From positions 1 to 64,000 of the forward strand of contig JABTUV010000018.1 of NCBI GenBank assembly GCA_015075175.1: DNA of 64,000 nt. Reading direction: 5' to 3'. Positions within the stretch are counted from its first letter, which is position 1. Each line of letters starts with the position of its first letter. Origin of the DNA: a bacterium. Lineage in GTDB: Bacteria; Hinthialibacterota; Hinthialibacteria; H5-UNCL2. Both the position numbers and the translations under genes were made by a program. Positions 35,328 to 44,929 of this stretch are shown one piece after another. The notes under the pieces are model-generated. The model was not told the DNA's origin. It did not search any database and saw only the letters and a list, made by a program, of their open reading frames with translations.

Positions 35328-35538
35328 ATCCCGTCCACTTCCTTCTTCGTCCCACTTGCCTTTTTCGGCATCCGCCTGAACCAGGTTCAAGCGTTTTTCG
35401 ACTCTAAACCTAGTATATCAGGCCCCCGCTCCGACATCACAAAAAAGTTCTAACCGACTGAAATTGAAAAAGATGCTGACAATAGGACGTTGCGCCTGGG
35501 AGTCCTCTGGCCCTACCCAGATTATACCGCGCGGCGCG

Positions 35539-35567
35539 ACCCTAACAAAGCCCTCACGCCGCGTCAA
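35539..35567 (-). promoter_or_regulatory. Candidate promoter of the 34221-35327 gene
   Basis: On the minus strand TTGACG (35562-35567) and TAGGGT (35539-35544) are separated by 17 bases, about 210 bases upstream of the ATG. The long leader shows no obvious structure. Confidence 0.4.
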
Positions 35568-35611
35568 GAATCTCTTGACCGAACTCGTAACAGTAATTAA
35601 TATCAACAATA

Positions 35612-38600
35612 TCATTGCGCAAAGCGCAGGAAGATGGACTCCATCACTTTCTGGGACAGGACCATTTCGTCTCGGTCGGGCGAGAGGTCCACGATCTGGC
35701 CGCGCGAGATGACGGAGAAGACCAGCGAGCGGGTGGTCGCCAGGTTACAGACGCGGGCGAAGGACATGGTGAGATCGGCCTTGTCGACCTGGCCCGGGAA
35801 TCGTGCTGACAGCTCGTCGTAGAGCTCTTGTGAGAAGAGCACGGGCAGAAGGTCCGCGACGGTCTCGTAGGGACCGTCGTCGGAGCCGCGCTCGCGGTAG
35901 GCGGACTGAGGTTGAGGGTCGAAGCGGCCGTCGCCGTCGCTGTCGAAGGCGCCGAAGACGCCGTCGTGGCCGACCAACCGCCGGCCCAGGAGCACGTGGC
36001 GGGCGACGATCCAGTTCCAGTCGGCGCGCTCGGCGGCAGGCAGCGTGGGCGGCGCCCAGGGCAGTGCCGACAGCACCGGCAGCGGCGCCGTGTTGAGGTT
36101 GATCTGGCCGGGGATCATCCGCCCCTCCGTGCGCGAGCCGGTCAGAAAAGCGAAGTTGGGCGAGAGGTCCGTCAACCCGAAACGGCCGAAGGGCTTGCCG
36201 TTGTGCACGTTGACCAGGTAGCCGGGGGATGCCAGGCCGCCGTTCTTGACGGGTACGTAACGCTGCGTCTTGGCGTCCCGGTCCAACCCGAAGTTGTGCG
36301 TGGCGGTCGCACTGTAGGGCTGGGAGGGACTGCTCCACAACTCGCCCGTGAAGGGGTCGAAATCGGGCAGGTAGAACGGGTTGGGCGCGCCGGGCGTGCC
36401 GGTGCGATAGAGGTACTTCCGGTCGCCCGTATCAAAATCGCCCACACGGGTCACTTCGACGTAGTCGAAGTAGAAGCCCGGCTCTTCGTCGTCGGGAATG
36501 ATACGGCCCGCCAGGTCGCGCGCCGCCCCGTCGCACACCAGCTCCAGCGTCAGGTCCCCCTGCTGGCGCGGATACCAGTAGAAGACCACGTTGCCGTGGT
36601 GCATCTGCGCGCGCGTGAGGCGATCCACGGGATTCACGTAGAGGTCCTGGGCCGCGTCGTCCTGCAAGGGGGAGAGGAGATGCCAATTCAGGTCGGTTCC
36701 CGGCGCGTCCGGGATGACGACCTGCCCCACGGGACGGTTTAATACACCGAAGACGCGTACCTGGTAGACGGCGTCCGGCGACATGAGCGTGGCCAACCGC
36801 GCCGAACCCTTCCAGAAAAAGCCGATGCGAATGTTGTCGGAGACGTGGGTGGGAGCGAAGTACATGCCCAGGCGGCGACCCAGTACCGCGTCCTGCGAAT
36901 CCGTGGCGCGCCCACCCAGAAAGCGCATCCGGTCGAGGTTGGTTCCCGCGGGCCGGTCCGCCTGGAGGGCATAGAAGCGCATGGTGGGCGTCTCGGGCGA
37001 GACGTAGGAAACGCGCCGGCCCGCCGCCTGCTCGACGCTGGTGTTAAACCGCAGCTCGCCCGGATCACGCCGCTCCTGCGCCGTGAAGCCCAACCGTCCG
37101 GTCGGCTTGAGCGCATTGAGGCGCGAGGTGAAATATTTCATCCGGTCCACGGGGACCAGGTTCACCCCCGTGCCCGCCACCGGCCCGACCAGTTGCACGA
37201 TGCCCTCGCGCGGGCTGATGTCCAACCGCTCGCCGCTGAACTTGCCCGCGCCCACGGCTACCGGGTTGGTCAGAAACAACTCCGAAAACGCCATGCGCAA
37301 TCCCGACTCGGACACCGCCTCGTTCACGGCCACGTTGATGGTGGTGTTGTAAAACGCCTCCAGCACCGACAACTTGGTCCGGTCCGGCACGATCAGGAGA
37401 TAGTTGCGAAAGTCAGTCGGATTGTTGGGATCAAAGGGCGGGATGACCGCGTTGGGTCCGATCACGTACTTGTTGGTCGCCTGGCCGGTGACCCATACCT
37501 GCCAGCCCGATACGTCTACCGGCAGGCGCGACAGGTTGATCAACTCCAGGTATTGCATGTCCTTGGCGAAGAGGTCCACGCTGTCAAAAGAGAAGTCCTG
37601 CAGGTCGTGCTCGCCCCAGGCGCCCGTGCCGTGTTTGCCCTTGTTGCCCAGGTCGGCGGGAATCTCGATGTCGATCTCCAGTTTGCCGCCCGTCAGGTTG
37701 ACGTTGTCCACGGTGAAGGCGTTGAAATCGGCGCCGCGCACGGTGCGATTCCAGCCGCCCAGCGCCAGTACGTCCGTGTCGTTGATCTTGATGGCCTTCT
37801 GCAATTCCGTGGCCACCGCGGTCGTAAACGGATCATAGGTGATGGGGCCGGTGGTAATCACAACGTCGTAGACGCCCTCGGGCACGTTCTCCCAGGTCCA
37901 GCGGGCGCGCTCCGGCTGCGGGTTGGGACGGTCGCTGGGCGAGGGCGGCTCGCTCGCCGGTTTCTTGTACGGATCGTTGATGACGCGATAGTAGGCGCGG
38001 TTGACGGCCCGTGGCGCATTCGCATCGTAGAGTTCCCGCTTGTAGGGCGTGATGCGCAGCGCCCCGCCGGCCAGCGAACGCTCGGTCGTCTCCCGGCTCC
38101 AGGAGGTGTCGTACCAGTACTGGGTTCCCGTCGGAAGCGTGTCGTCGGCCGCGCCCTCGGTGAAGTCGCGGGAGTCCTCGAACGTGTCGGCGTTCTCCGC
38201 CTCCAGGTGGATGACGGGGGCGGACATGATCTCGTTGAGGCGCACGCCCTCCAGGCCGGTATAGACGCCGACGTGGTTGAGGTTGAGGTAGGGGATGCCG
38301 CTGGTGTCGCCCTCGCGCATGGGAGGCAACCCGCCGTCCGCCGGCGAGGTGAGCGGGATGGGAAGTTGATCCGGCGTGGTCCCCAGAAACGCGGCGAAGC
38401 GCTGGAAAGGATAACTCACGTGCCTCCCGCTGTAACCGTACAGGCGGGCGATGGTGGGCGGATCGAAATTGCCGACCGGCTGGTCGATGTAATCCACCAG
38501 GTTGACCAGGTAGGGATACTCGGGAGGGTCCTCGTCGAAGCGGCCGTCCTCGTCGTCGTCCCAGGCGGCGAGGTAAGGCTCGCCGAACTCGTCGGTCAGG

Positions 38601-40542
38601 CCGTCCCAGTCGTTGTCGATGCCGTCGTTGGCCCAGCCGAGCAGGGCGATGGCGTCCAGCGCGCGCTTGACTTCGGGATCGTTGAAATCGGTTCCGCCGT
38701 CGCCGTCGTCGTCGATTCCCTGCACCCCGGGATAGCCGTCGCCGTTGGCGTCGCCCCAGGGGTCTTCGTTCACGCCCCACTCGGGATCGTAGCCGACGTT
38801 GCCGTCACCGTTGATGTCGCCGTCGTCGTCGATCAGCCCGTCGCGGTCGTCGTCCTGGCCGTTGCCCTCGCCCGGCTCGTCCACGCGCCCGTCGCGGTCG
38901 TTGTCGATGCCGTCCGAGGAGAAGAGCGGGTTGAACGTGTCCGACTCCGGGCCGCTGGCCCAGTCGCCGTCCGGCCGCCCGTTGCCGTTGTGGTCGTCAC
39001 GGTCGGGATTCCAGTCGCCGTCGTTGTCGATCTGGATGGGCAGCACGTAGTTGATCCCACCCAGGCTGTTGGCGCGCGCGTGATAGGTTAAGAGGAGCGA
39101 GGGATTGATCAGGCCGGGCGAATACGGCCCCTTGAGCGGATCGTTGATGACTCTGCCGCAGCCGGAGAAATCTGCGGCGAGCAGCTCCAGATGGTGACCA
39201 GGTTGCGCACCTTGTCGAAGGTGGTGGTATTGCCGAAGGCCAGGTCGGTGCGAGAGAAGCCGGGTACCAGCGCCAGCTCGTCGATGGAGCCGAAATTGTT
39301 GTCGTCCCGGCGGTTCCACTCGGAGGGTTCGTCGATGCCTTCGCCCTCCTCGTCGGTGAGGCCGTCCGCGTCGTTGTCCAGCCCGTCGCCCAGGATGTCC
39401 GTGAGGGTGATGTTGAACATGCCCTGGCGCGGGGCGCCGATGTAAATTTCATCGAACTCGTCGATTTCGCCGTCGCCGTCGTCGTCCAGACCGTTGAAGC
39501 CGACGTTGGGCGTGTTGTTGCCGTTGTCGTCGCCCGGCCCGCCGGGCGCCCCGTCCGTGCCGTAGCGATAGGTGAGGATGTTGCGCACCAGCGTCTCCGC
39601 CTGCGACGCGGGCCAGCCCAGGTTGATGAACATGCTGACCGCGTCCAACTCGAAGGTGTCGATCCCCTCGTTGTAACGCAACGAGAGGTTGCCGAAATGG
39701 TTGAGGTTGAGCAGCCCCGAGTGGTCCACGACCCCCGCGAAATCGCCGTCGTCGTCGACCAACCAGTGCATCTTGAGATAGGCGTCGGTGCGCGGGTCGG
39801 CGAGGTAGGCGCCGGCGCCGCGGTTCACGAAGGTTTCGTCGGGCGGCTGATAACCCCCGTCCTCGTCGATCAGGCCGTCCTCGTCGTCGTCGAAGTCAAA
39901 CAGCGGGTTGTAGCCCGGTTGGCCCTTCTGGACACCCATGTTGTCCTCGTCGGTGAGGCCGTCGCCGTCGTCGTCGATGCCCAGAAGGCCCGGGGCGGTC
40001 TGGGTGTCGAAGCCCATTTGCACCGAGAGGTCGCCGGGGGGGTCCTCGTCCAGCCCCTGGGGCAGATAGTACTCGGGATCGGCCATGCCCTCCGCGAATC
40101 CGGGAACCGGCAGGAGCCGCGCGGGCGTGTAGCCGCGCGAGGAGAAGACCGAGTCGCGGTCCAGCCGCCCGATAAAACCCACGTACCAGCTGTCCATCTT
40201 GGAGTCATAGGGGCGCGGTTCATCGCCGGAGTAGGGAATGTTGTCGGGACCATTGGCGAGCGCGTAGAGCGAGGTGTTGGTCTTGCGCAGGGCCGCCTCG
40301 GAGACGTCCTGGACGCGCATGAACCGCTGGAAGCTGCGCGAGGTCGCCAGCTCCAGCCGCGCCGCCGCCAGAAAACTGAACGCCACCAGCGCCATGATGG
40401 TGAGAATCGCCAACACGCTGATCAGGGCCACGCCCGAGCGTCCAGGATGAGGGACAGTCACCCATTTTCCAGGTGACGTCCGCGGATGCGGGGCGGAGCT
40501 GCGCGGAAAATTGTTGACTGTGCCTTCCACGGCTCGCCTCAC
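35612..40542 (-). CDS. Giant GspK-like minor pseudopilin with acidic calcium-loop repeats and a lamin-tail-like segment (one frameshift)
   Basis: This protein of about 1,640 residues starts at GTG 40542, overlapping the previous stop as GTGA. A leader of about 36 residues precedes the prepilin helix GRSG|VALISVLAILTIMALVAFSF. GspK hallmarks are DHSGLLNLNHFGNLS (near residue 255), the second LNLNHVGVYTGLEG, and the C-terminal GQINLNTAPLPVLSALPW (near 1480). Between them lie about a dozen acidic loops of the form GIDNDxDGxxDE. Near residues 765-1020 a LNEIMSAP ... YLELINLSRLPVDVSGWQVW pair resembles a lamin-tail domain, interrupted by a beta-rich insert. Normal GspK has about 320 residues. The frame changes near 39190; sequence on both sides is continuous. 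Role inferred: tip subunit of a type II secretion or pilus-like fibre, with calcium binding. Confidence 0.8.
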
Positions 40543-41554
40543 TTTCTCGCGTTGGCCGGCGCGACCGAAGTCTGCATCATGCGCGGGCGCTGGGTGCGAT
40601 TCTCATCCGCCAGCCAGACGGAGATGGTGACCAGCATGGGCAAATCCGACAGGATGTCCGCGTCAGTGTCGGGCGGGCGGCCCAACTCCGAGTTGACGAT
40701 GGCGGGATTGGCCGTGTCCCAGTTGTTGACGGTGCGCAGGTTGCCGTCCCCGTCGCGGAAGGTGTAATGGATGTCCAATCCGACCACGTCGTCGGCCAGG
40801 TCGGCCAGCGAACCGGCGCTGGAGGCGAATTGCGTCTCGTCCGACAGATAGGGCACGTCCAGGCCGGAAGGCTCCCGATACGTGCCGAAGGTGCGCAGGC
40901 TGCCGCCCTGCATGCGAAACACGCGAAAGCGCTCGCGCAGCGGATTGGGATAGAGGGGCGAAATCCCGTAGCCGATCTCGACGATGTCCAGGTCGCCGCC
41001 GTTGGGCACGGGCGCGGTGAAGTTGATGATGTCCATGGGAATGGTGGCGGATCTTCATCCACCATGAAGTCGCCGTCGTTGTCGATGCCGTCCCAGGGTC
41101 CTCGTCCATCCTGCCGTCGCCGTCGTTGTCCACGTTGAGATAGGTGACGGTGATGACGCCGAGGGCATAACCGCGGGTGGGATCCTCGCCCAGCGTCTGC
41201 ACCACCGAGCGGCCGATGTGCCGGCCCACTGAGCGATAGCCGACGGGCTGGGCGATGCGCAGAGTGTCGCGCAGGAAGGGATCGGGGCCGGGACTGGCGG
41301 CGCGGATGCGCTCGGTCACGCGCGTCAGGATGCTGCGCCCGCGCTCCTCGACGCTGGTGCGTTGGCGCGCACGCTCGCGCGCGTCAAGCCGGACCTGAAC
41401 GTCAGAAGCGACAAACCCACGATGATGGACAGGATGGTGATGGAGATCATCACTTCCACGAGGGAAGCGCGAGGAAGGGGATAGGACGTATAGGACCTAT
41501 GGGACCTATGCGACGCGCGACCGGAACGCTGAAGGACAACGGAAACCGCATCAT
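40539..41554 (-). CDS. GspJ-like minor pseudopilin (several frameshifts)
   Basis: ATG 41554 overlaps the previous stop as ATGA, and its own TGA overlaps the next gene's GTG. The prepilin helix is in RASLVEVMISITILSIIVGLS. After this comes DARERARQRTSVEERGRS, then ILTRVTERIRAASPGPDP, as in GspJ/PilW. Two acidic loops (NVDNDGDGRMDED and a MVDEDPPPFP segment) precede a beta domain with NFTAPVPNGGDLDIVEIGYG and RFRVFRMQGG, close to the GspJ pattern. The reading frame changes near 41475, 41395, 41100 and 41045. The N-terminal leader is encoded by a 9-base tandem repeat (41481-41510) giving Ile-Gly-Pro units. The total would be about 338 residues. Confidence 0.7.
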
Positions 41555-42894
41555 CGTTTGGTCCTCGCGCCGACCGGCAGGATGCCCGACAGGACGTAGC
41601 GGCCCAGGTAGGGTCCTGTCGATGCGGCCGTCAGATCGTCGTCCAGGCCGTTGCGCGCCTCCTCGTCGGTCCAGCCGTCGCCGTCCTCGTCCTCGCGGTC
41701 GCCGCCCCAGGTGATCTCGATGCGCACCAGCCGGTAGCCGGGCATGGGATAGGCCAAGAGGTCCTCGTCGATGAGGCCGTCCAGATCGTTGTCCAGATGG
41801 TCGTAATACTCCTCGTCGATGCGGGCCGCGCCCAGGAAGTAATCGTTATCGTTGTTGAAGCCGTCTCCGCCCTCCGAGACGCGCCCCACGAAGATACGCC
41901 AGGAGTAGTTCTGGTAGGGCCGCCCGAACGGCATGGGGCAGAAGGGAAACGAGGCCAAACGGGTGTCCTCGTCGATTCTGCCGTCGTGGTCGTCGTCCAG
42001 GCCGTTCCAGACCTCCTCGTCGATGCCCTCGTCGATCCTGCCGTCGCCGTTGTTGTCCAGGCCGTCGGCCAGCGCCTGGCCGAGGAGGTTTCGGGGCGAG
42101 CCGGGTTCCCCGTCGCCGTCCTGATCGACGCCGTCGCCGGGCATGAGCGCGCGCCGCGCCATGTACTCGCGGGTCGCTCCCGCCGGCGGGATGAGCACGA
42201 GCACCGAGGCCAGCATGGTGTCCTCGTCGCGCAATCCGTTGCGGTTGTCGTCGCGCCCGTCCGCGTACTCCTCGTCCACGGGTGGCTCCGGATCATACGA
42301 GAGATCGCCGTCGTCGTTGGCGTCGCCGTTGTCGTCGATCGCTCCATCGCGGTCGTCATCGATGCCGTTGGGAGCGATGTAGGGATTCAGGTTGGGAAAG
42401 CGGTCGAAGCCGCGCTCGTGGTCGGCCTCGGGCATGCCGTCCCAATCGACGTCCTTCCAGCCGTCCTGGTTCCAGTCTTGGTCGGGCGGGCCGGGATTGG
42501 TCGAGTAGAACTGCTTTTCGCCGGGCAGCGCGTTGTCGTCCATGCCGTTGCCCGGCAAGGGAATGGCCGACAGGAAGGGCGTGTTGGGGTCGGGGTAGCC
42601 GACCACGCCCGGCACGTCGCCCATGAAGCGCTCGGCGGGAAGCGGCCAGGGGATGTTGGGATCGGCGCGCATCTGGTAGAGCAGGTGGGCGGAGGGATCG
42701 GCCTTCAGCGACTCGATGATGCTCTGGGCCAGAAAGGAGGCGCGGGTGTTCTGCTCCACGCGCAGGGCGACTTCCGCGCCCTTGGGAAAAATCTGCAGCA
42801 CCGCGATGAGTCCCGCGCCCAGGACGATCACGGCGATCATCACTTCCAGAAGGTTGAATCCCGCCGGTCGGGAGGCGCAACGGGAGCGCGTCAC
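41551..42894 (-). CDS. GspI/PilV-like minor pseudopilin with acidic calcium-loop repeats
   Basis: A 447-residue protein starting at GTG 42894, which overlaps the upstream stop as GTGA. Prepilin site: RPAG|FNLLEVMIAVIVLGAG with Glu at +5. Residues about 100-440 contain about nine acidic loops such as GIDDDRDGAIDD, GLDNNGDGRIDEG, GLDDDHDGRIDED and HLDNDLDGLIDED, placed within an otherwise beta-rich pseudopilin body (REYMARRALMPGDG, SWRIFVGRVSEGG). GspI is usually about 120 residues, so more than two thirds here is extra. The loops resemble EF-hand or thrombospondin type 3 calcium loops and, without the Cys, MopE-like motifs. The frame is intact. Confidence 0.78.
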   Translation of the reverse strand: MTRSRCASRPAGFNLLEVMIAVIVLGAGLIAVLQIFPKGAEVALRVEQNTRASFLAQSIIESLKADPSAHLLYQMRADPNIPWPLPAERFMGDVPGVVGYPDPNTPFLSAIPLPGNGMDDNALPGEKQFYSTNPGPPDQDWNQDGWKDVDWDGMPEADHERGFDRFPNLNPYIAPNGIDDDRDGAIDDNGDANDDGDLSYDPEPPVDEEYADGRDDNRNGLRDEDTMLASVLVLIPPAGATREYMARRALMPGDGVDQDGDGEPGSPRNLLGQALADGLDNNGDGRIDEGIDEEVWNGLDDDHDGRIDEDTRLASFPFCPMPFGRPYQNYSWRIFVGRVSEGGDGFNNDNDYFLGAARIDEEYYDHLDNDLDGLIDEDLLAYPMPGYRLVRIEITWGGDREDEDGDGWTDEEARNGLDDDLTAASTGPYLGRYVLSGILPVGARTKR

Positions 42895-43653
42895 CGATAC
42901 ACCCCGATGGGCAGTTCGTCGTGCCATGGACTGTTCTTGCCGTAGGGGTAGGTCTTGATGCGGCCGGTATTGCCGAGCACGGTGATGGTGTGCACCTTGC
43001 GGCGCGTCTGCATTTCGGCGGCGTCCTTGTCGGTCACGCCCACGCCCACGCGGCCCCGGATGTTGCGCAACTGGCCGCTGCTGATGAGGGCGTAGTCGTA
43101 GGGGACGTTGCGGCCGCCCAGTTGCAGCGGATCGCTCTTGAGCGCCAGGTGGAGGGAGAAGGAAGTCTGCGAGGCCTCGACGCGCCCGCCGGCGGAGATT
43201 TCCGTCACGTTGCCGGCGGCGTTGAACACCACGTAGAAGATGGCGGCCGGTTGGTTGGAGGGGAAAATGCTGTTATTGTCGCTGTGCAGGAGGCCCAGGG
43301 CGCAGTTGACGTCGGCGATGTCCACGAAGCGGGGCAGGGTGATGATCTCGCCCAGGCGGCGCGAGTTGTTGGTCCAGGCGCGGCCGCGGCCCTCGTCGAT
43401 CTTGCCTTCCAGCCAGAGTTGTTCGTTGCGCAGGTCGATGGCCACGCGCCGCTCCAGCCCGCGCGTAATCGCCGCCTGCCGCGCCGCCGACAGCACCGTC
43501 GTGGACGACCGTGGTCGCCTCGCTGAGTTCCCGACCCCGCCCGTAGTACACGAACGAGCCGATGCCCAACCCGGTCATGATACCGACGATGGCGATCACG
43601 ACCATGAGTTCCATCAACGAGTAGCCGGACCCTCGACCGCGCCCGCCGGTCAT
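42891..43653 (-). CDS. GspH/FimT-like minor pseudopilin, first gene of the operon (one frameshift)
   Basis: This protein of about 253 residues starts at ATG 43653 with GAGGAG seven bases upstream. Prepilin site: GSG|YSLMELMVVIAIVGIMTG with Glu at +5. The second frame carries LSAARQAAITRGLERRVAIDL, as in GspH/FimT where a helix precedes the first beta strand, then a VVFNAAGNVTEISAGG strand motif. The frame changes near 43500. Its TGA overlaps the GTG of the GspI-like gene. Unlike the other three minor pseudopilins it has no acidic loops. It leads an H-I-J-K order typical of type II secretion minor pseudopilins. Confidence 0.75.
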
Positions 43654-43704
43654 CGCTAGTCTCCTCTAAATCAGCGACTTACATGCACTCATCGCCGTGG
43701 AGGA

Positions 43705-43733
43705 AGCCTATCATGGGCGCGCTCCGGTGTCAA
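43705..43733 (-). promoter_or_regulatory. Promoter of the minor-pseudopilin operon
   Basis: On the minus strand TTGACA (43728-43733), a 17-base spacer and TAGGCT (43705-43710) lie about 52 bases before the GspH-like ATG. The four genes overlap by 4 bases each, so this one promoter could drive all of them. Confidence 0.5.
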
Positions 43734-43812
43734 TTTTGGCGCGGAATGAAGGCGGACCAGGCGTAGCACTCCCTCGCGGTCCATAAGTTTGCAACCGAGA
43801 CGAGGATGGAGA

Positions 43813-43946
43813 TGTCATTTCGACCGAAGCACCCTGTCATTTCGACCGAAGCACCCTGTCATTTCGACCGAAGGGAGAAATCTCATCCGGACTTCCGATC
43901 GTGCGGCACGCGACGCTGGATTCCTCCCTTCGGTCGAAATGACAGG
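43813..43946. repeat. TGTCATTTCGACCG repeat with three forward half-sites and one inverted
   Basis: Three direct half-sites spaced by AAGCACC, the last extended by AAGGGAGAAATC, face one inverted copy ending near 43946. The 43654-43987 interval has no gene; it also holds the operon promoter at its left side. Confidence 0.8.
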
Positions 43947-43987
43947 CTTGTCTCCGAGTGTGAAAAATTGAATCTGCACCCCGGAAC

Positions 43988-44746
43988 TTACGGCCCCACG
44001 CGATAGATGTCGCCGTCGCTGATGATGCCGTTGCTCGGATCGTAGGAGAGATCGTCCAGGGCGCGCCGCAGTCCGCCCATGGCGTTGACGGCGTTGACGA
44101 TTCCAAGGTCGGTTCCCTCGATGTAATGAATCACTCCCCGCTCGTTGATGTCGCCGAGTCGCGCGGGCGAGCCGCTGTCGCTGGCGGTGGAAAGCGGGTT
44201 GGGATTGTTCGTCCCCACGCCCGGCCGCCCCACGTCTTTGAAGAGGTCCTGGTCCGGACCGAACGAGGTGAGTACCCACCCGTTGGCGCCGTCCTTGGCG
44301 TTGCGATAGCAGTAGGTCAATATGTCCCGATAGCCGGGAATGAAGGGGTCGTGGGGCAGGGCGGCGATATAAGGGACGGGCGTGGTCAGCGTGTCGAAGT
44401 CCTGGCCGGCGACCTTGCCGCCGCCGCGCACGCGAAAAGCGTAATAGCCCGGCGCCAGCGGTCCCAACACCGCCGCGATGGCGGGGTCCTGGTTGGCCGG
44501 ATTGTCCGTGCCCTCGGGATAGTCCAGGTGATCCACGCGATAGGCCTCGATGGCGGTCGCCAGGTTGCGCAGGTCGGCGTGGACGCGACCCACGCGCGCC
44601 CGAATCTGCGCATGCAGAAAGTTGGGGACGGCGATGGCGGCCAGAATCCCGATGATGGCGACAACGATCAGGAGTTCGATGAGCGTGAAGCCCTTGGCGG
44701 CGCGGCGCAGATTCATGGAGCGGTGTTCGATGGAACGGATCGGCAT
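43988..44746 (-). CDS. GspG-like major pseudopilin, copy 2
   Basis: A 252-residue protein starting at ATG 44746 with GGGAG upstream. Leader and cleavage: AAKG|FTLIELLIVVAIIGILAA, Glu at +5. It continues with IPNF-type VPNFLHAQIRARVGRVHAD, NLATAIEAYRVDHLDYPEG and LTTPVPYIAALPHDPFIPG. The tail YDPSNGIISDGDIYRVG matches copy 1. Between them is an insert of about 70 residues with an acidic, Asn-rich stretch. It is transcribed from its own promoter, separated from the H-I-J-K operon by a repeat, and probably supplies the main fibre subunit for it. It could instead belong to a different pilus. Confidence 0.85.
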   Translation of the reverse strand: MPIRSIEHRSMNLRRAAKGFTLIELLIVVAIIGILAAIAVPNFLHAQIRARVGRVHADLRNLATAIEAYRVDHLDYPEGTDNPANQDPAIAAVLGPLAPGYYAFRVRGGGKVAGQDFDTLTTPVPYIAALPHDPFIPGYRDILTYCYRNAKDGANGWVLTSFGPDQDLFKDVGRPGVGTNNPNPLSTASDSGSPARLGDINERGVIHYIEGTDLGIVNAVNAMGGLRRALDDLSYDPSNGIISDGDIYRVGP

Positions 44747-44799
44747 GTCGGTGTCTCCCTTGGTTTTCGTTTGTATACTATAGGCAACAGCCGATGGGC

Positions 44800-44827
44800 A
44801 TAGTGCACTGCCAGGTAGGTTTGTCAA
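44800..44827 (-). promoter_or_regulatory. Candidate promoter of GspG-like copy 2
   Basis: On the minus strand TTGACA (44822-44827), a 16-base spacer and CACTAT (44800-44805) lie about 54 bases before the ATG. Confidence 0.4.
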
Positions 44828-44865
44828 GTAAATTCCTGCCTTCGATTGGAAAATTCTTGACCAAG

Positions 44866-44883
44866 TTGAGATTCAAATCTCAA
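44866..44883. promoter_or_regulatory. 18-base inverted repeat, possible operator
   Basis: TTGAGATT-CA-AATCTCAA has perfect 8-base arms. It lies between the DtxR-family gene and the GspG-like copy 2 promoter, 39 bases upstream of the -35 box. Its size and AT-rich symmetric form fit an operator of a dimeric winged-helix regulator such as the neighbouring DtxR-family protein. It lacks a T-run and so does not look like a terminator. Confidence 0.45.
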
Positions 44884-44929
44884 TCAATTTAGGGAGTGAT
44901 GAACTTGGATCAAGAAAGTCGGAGGTGAC

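Noticed and set aside
36845-39091. A 748-codon plus-strand open frame
   Set aside because: It is antisense to the GspK-like gene; the Val/Ala/Gly/Arg-rich product has no domain and arises from the GAC/GTC-rich acidic repeats.
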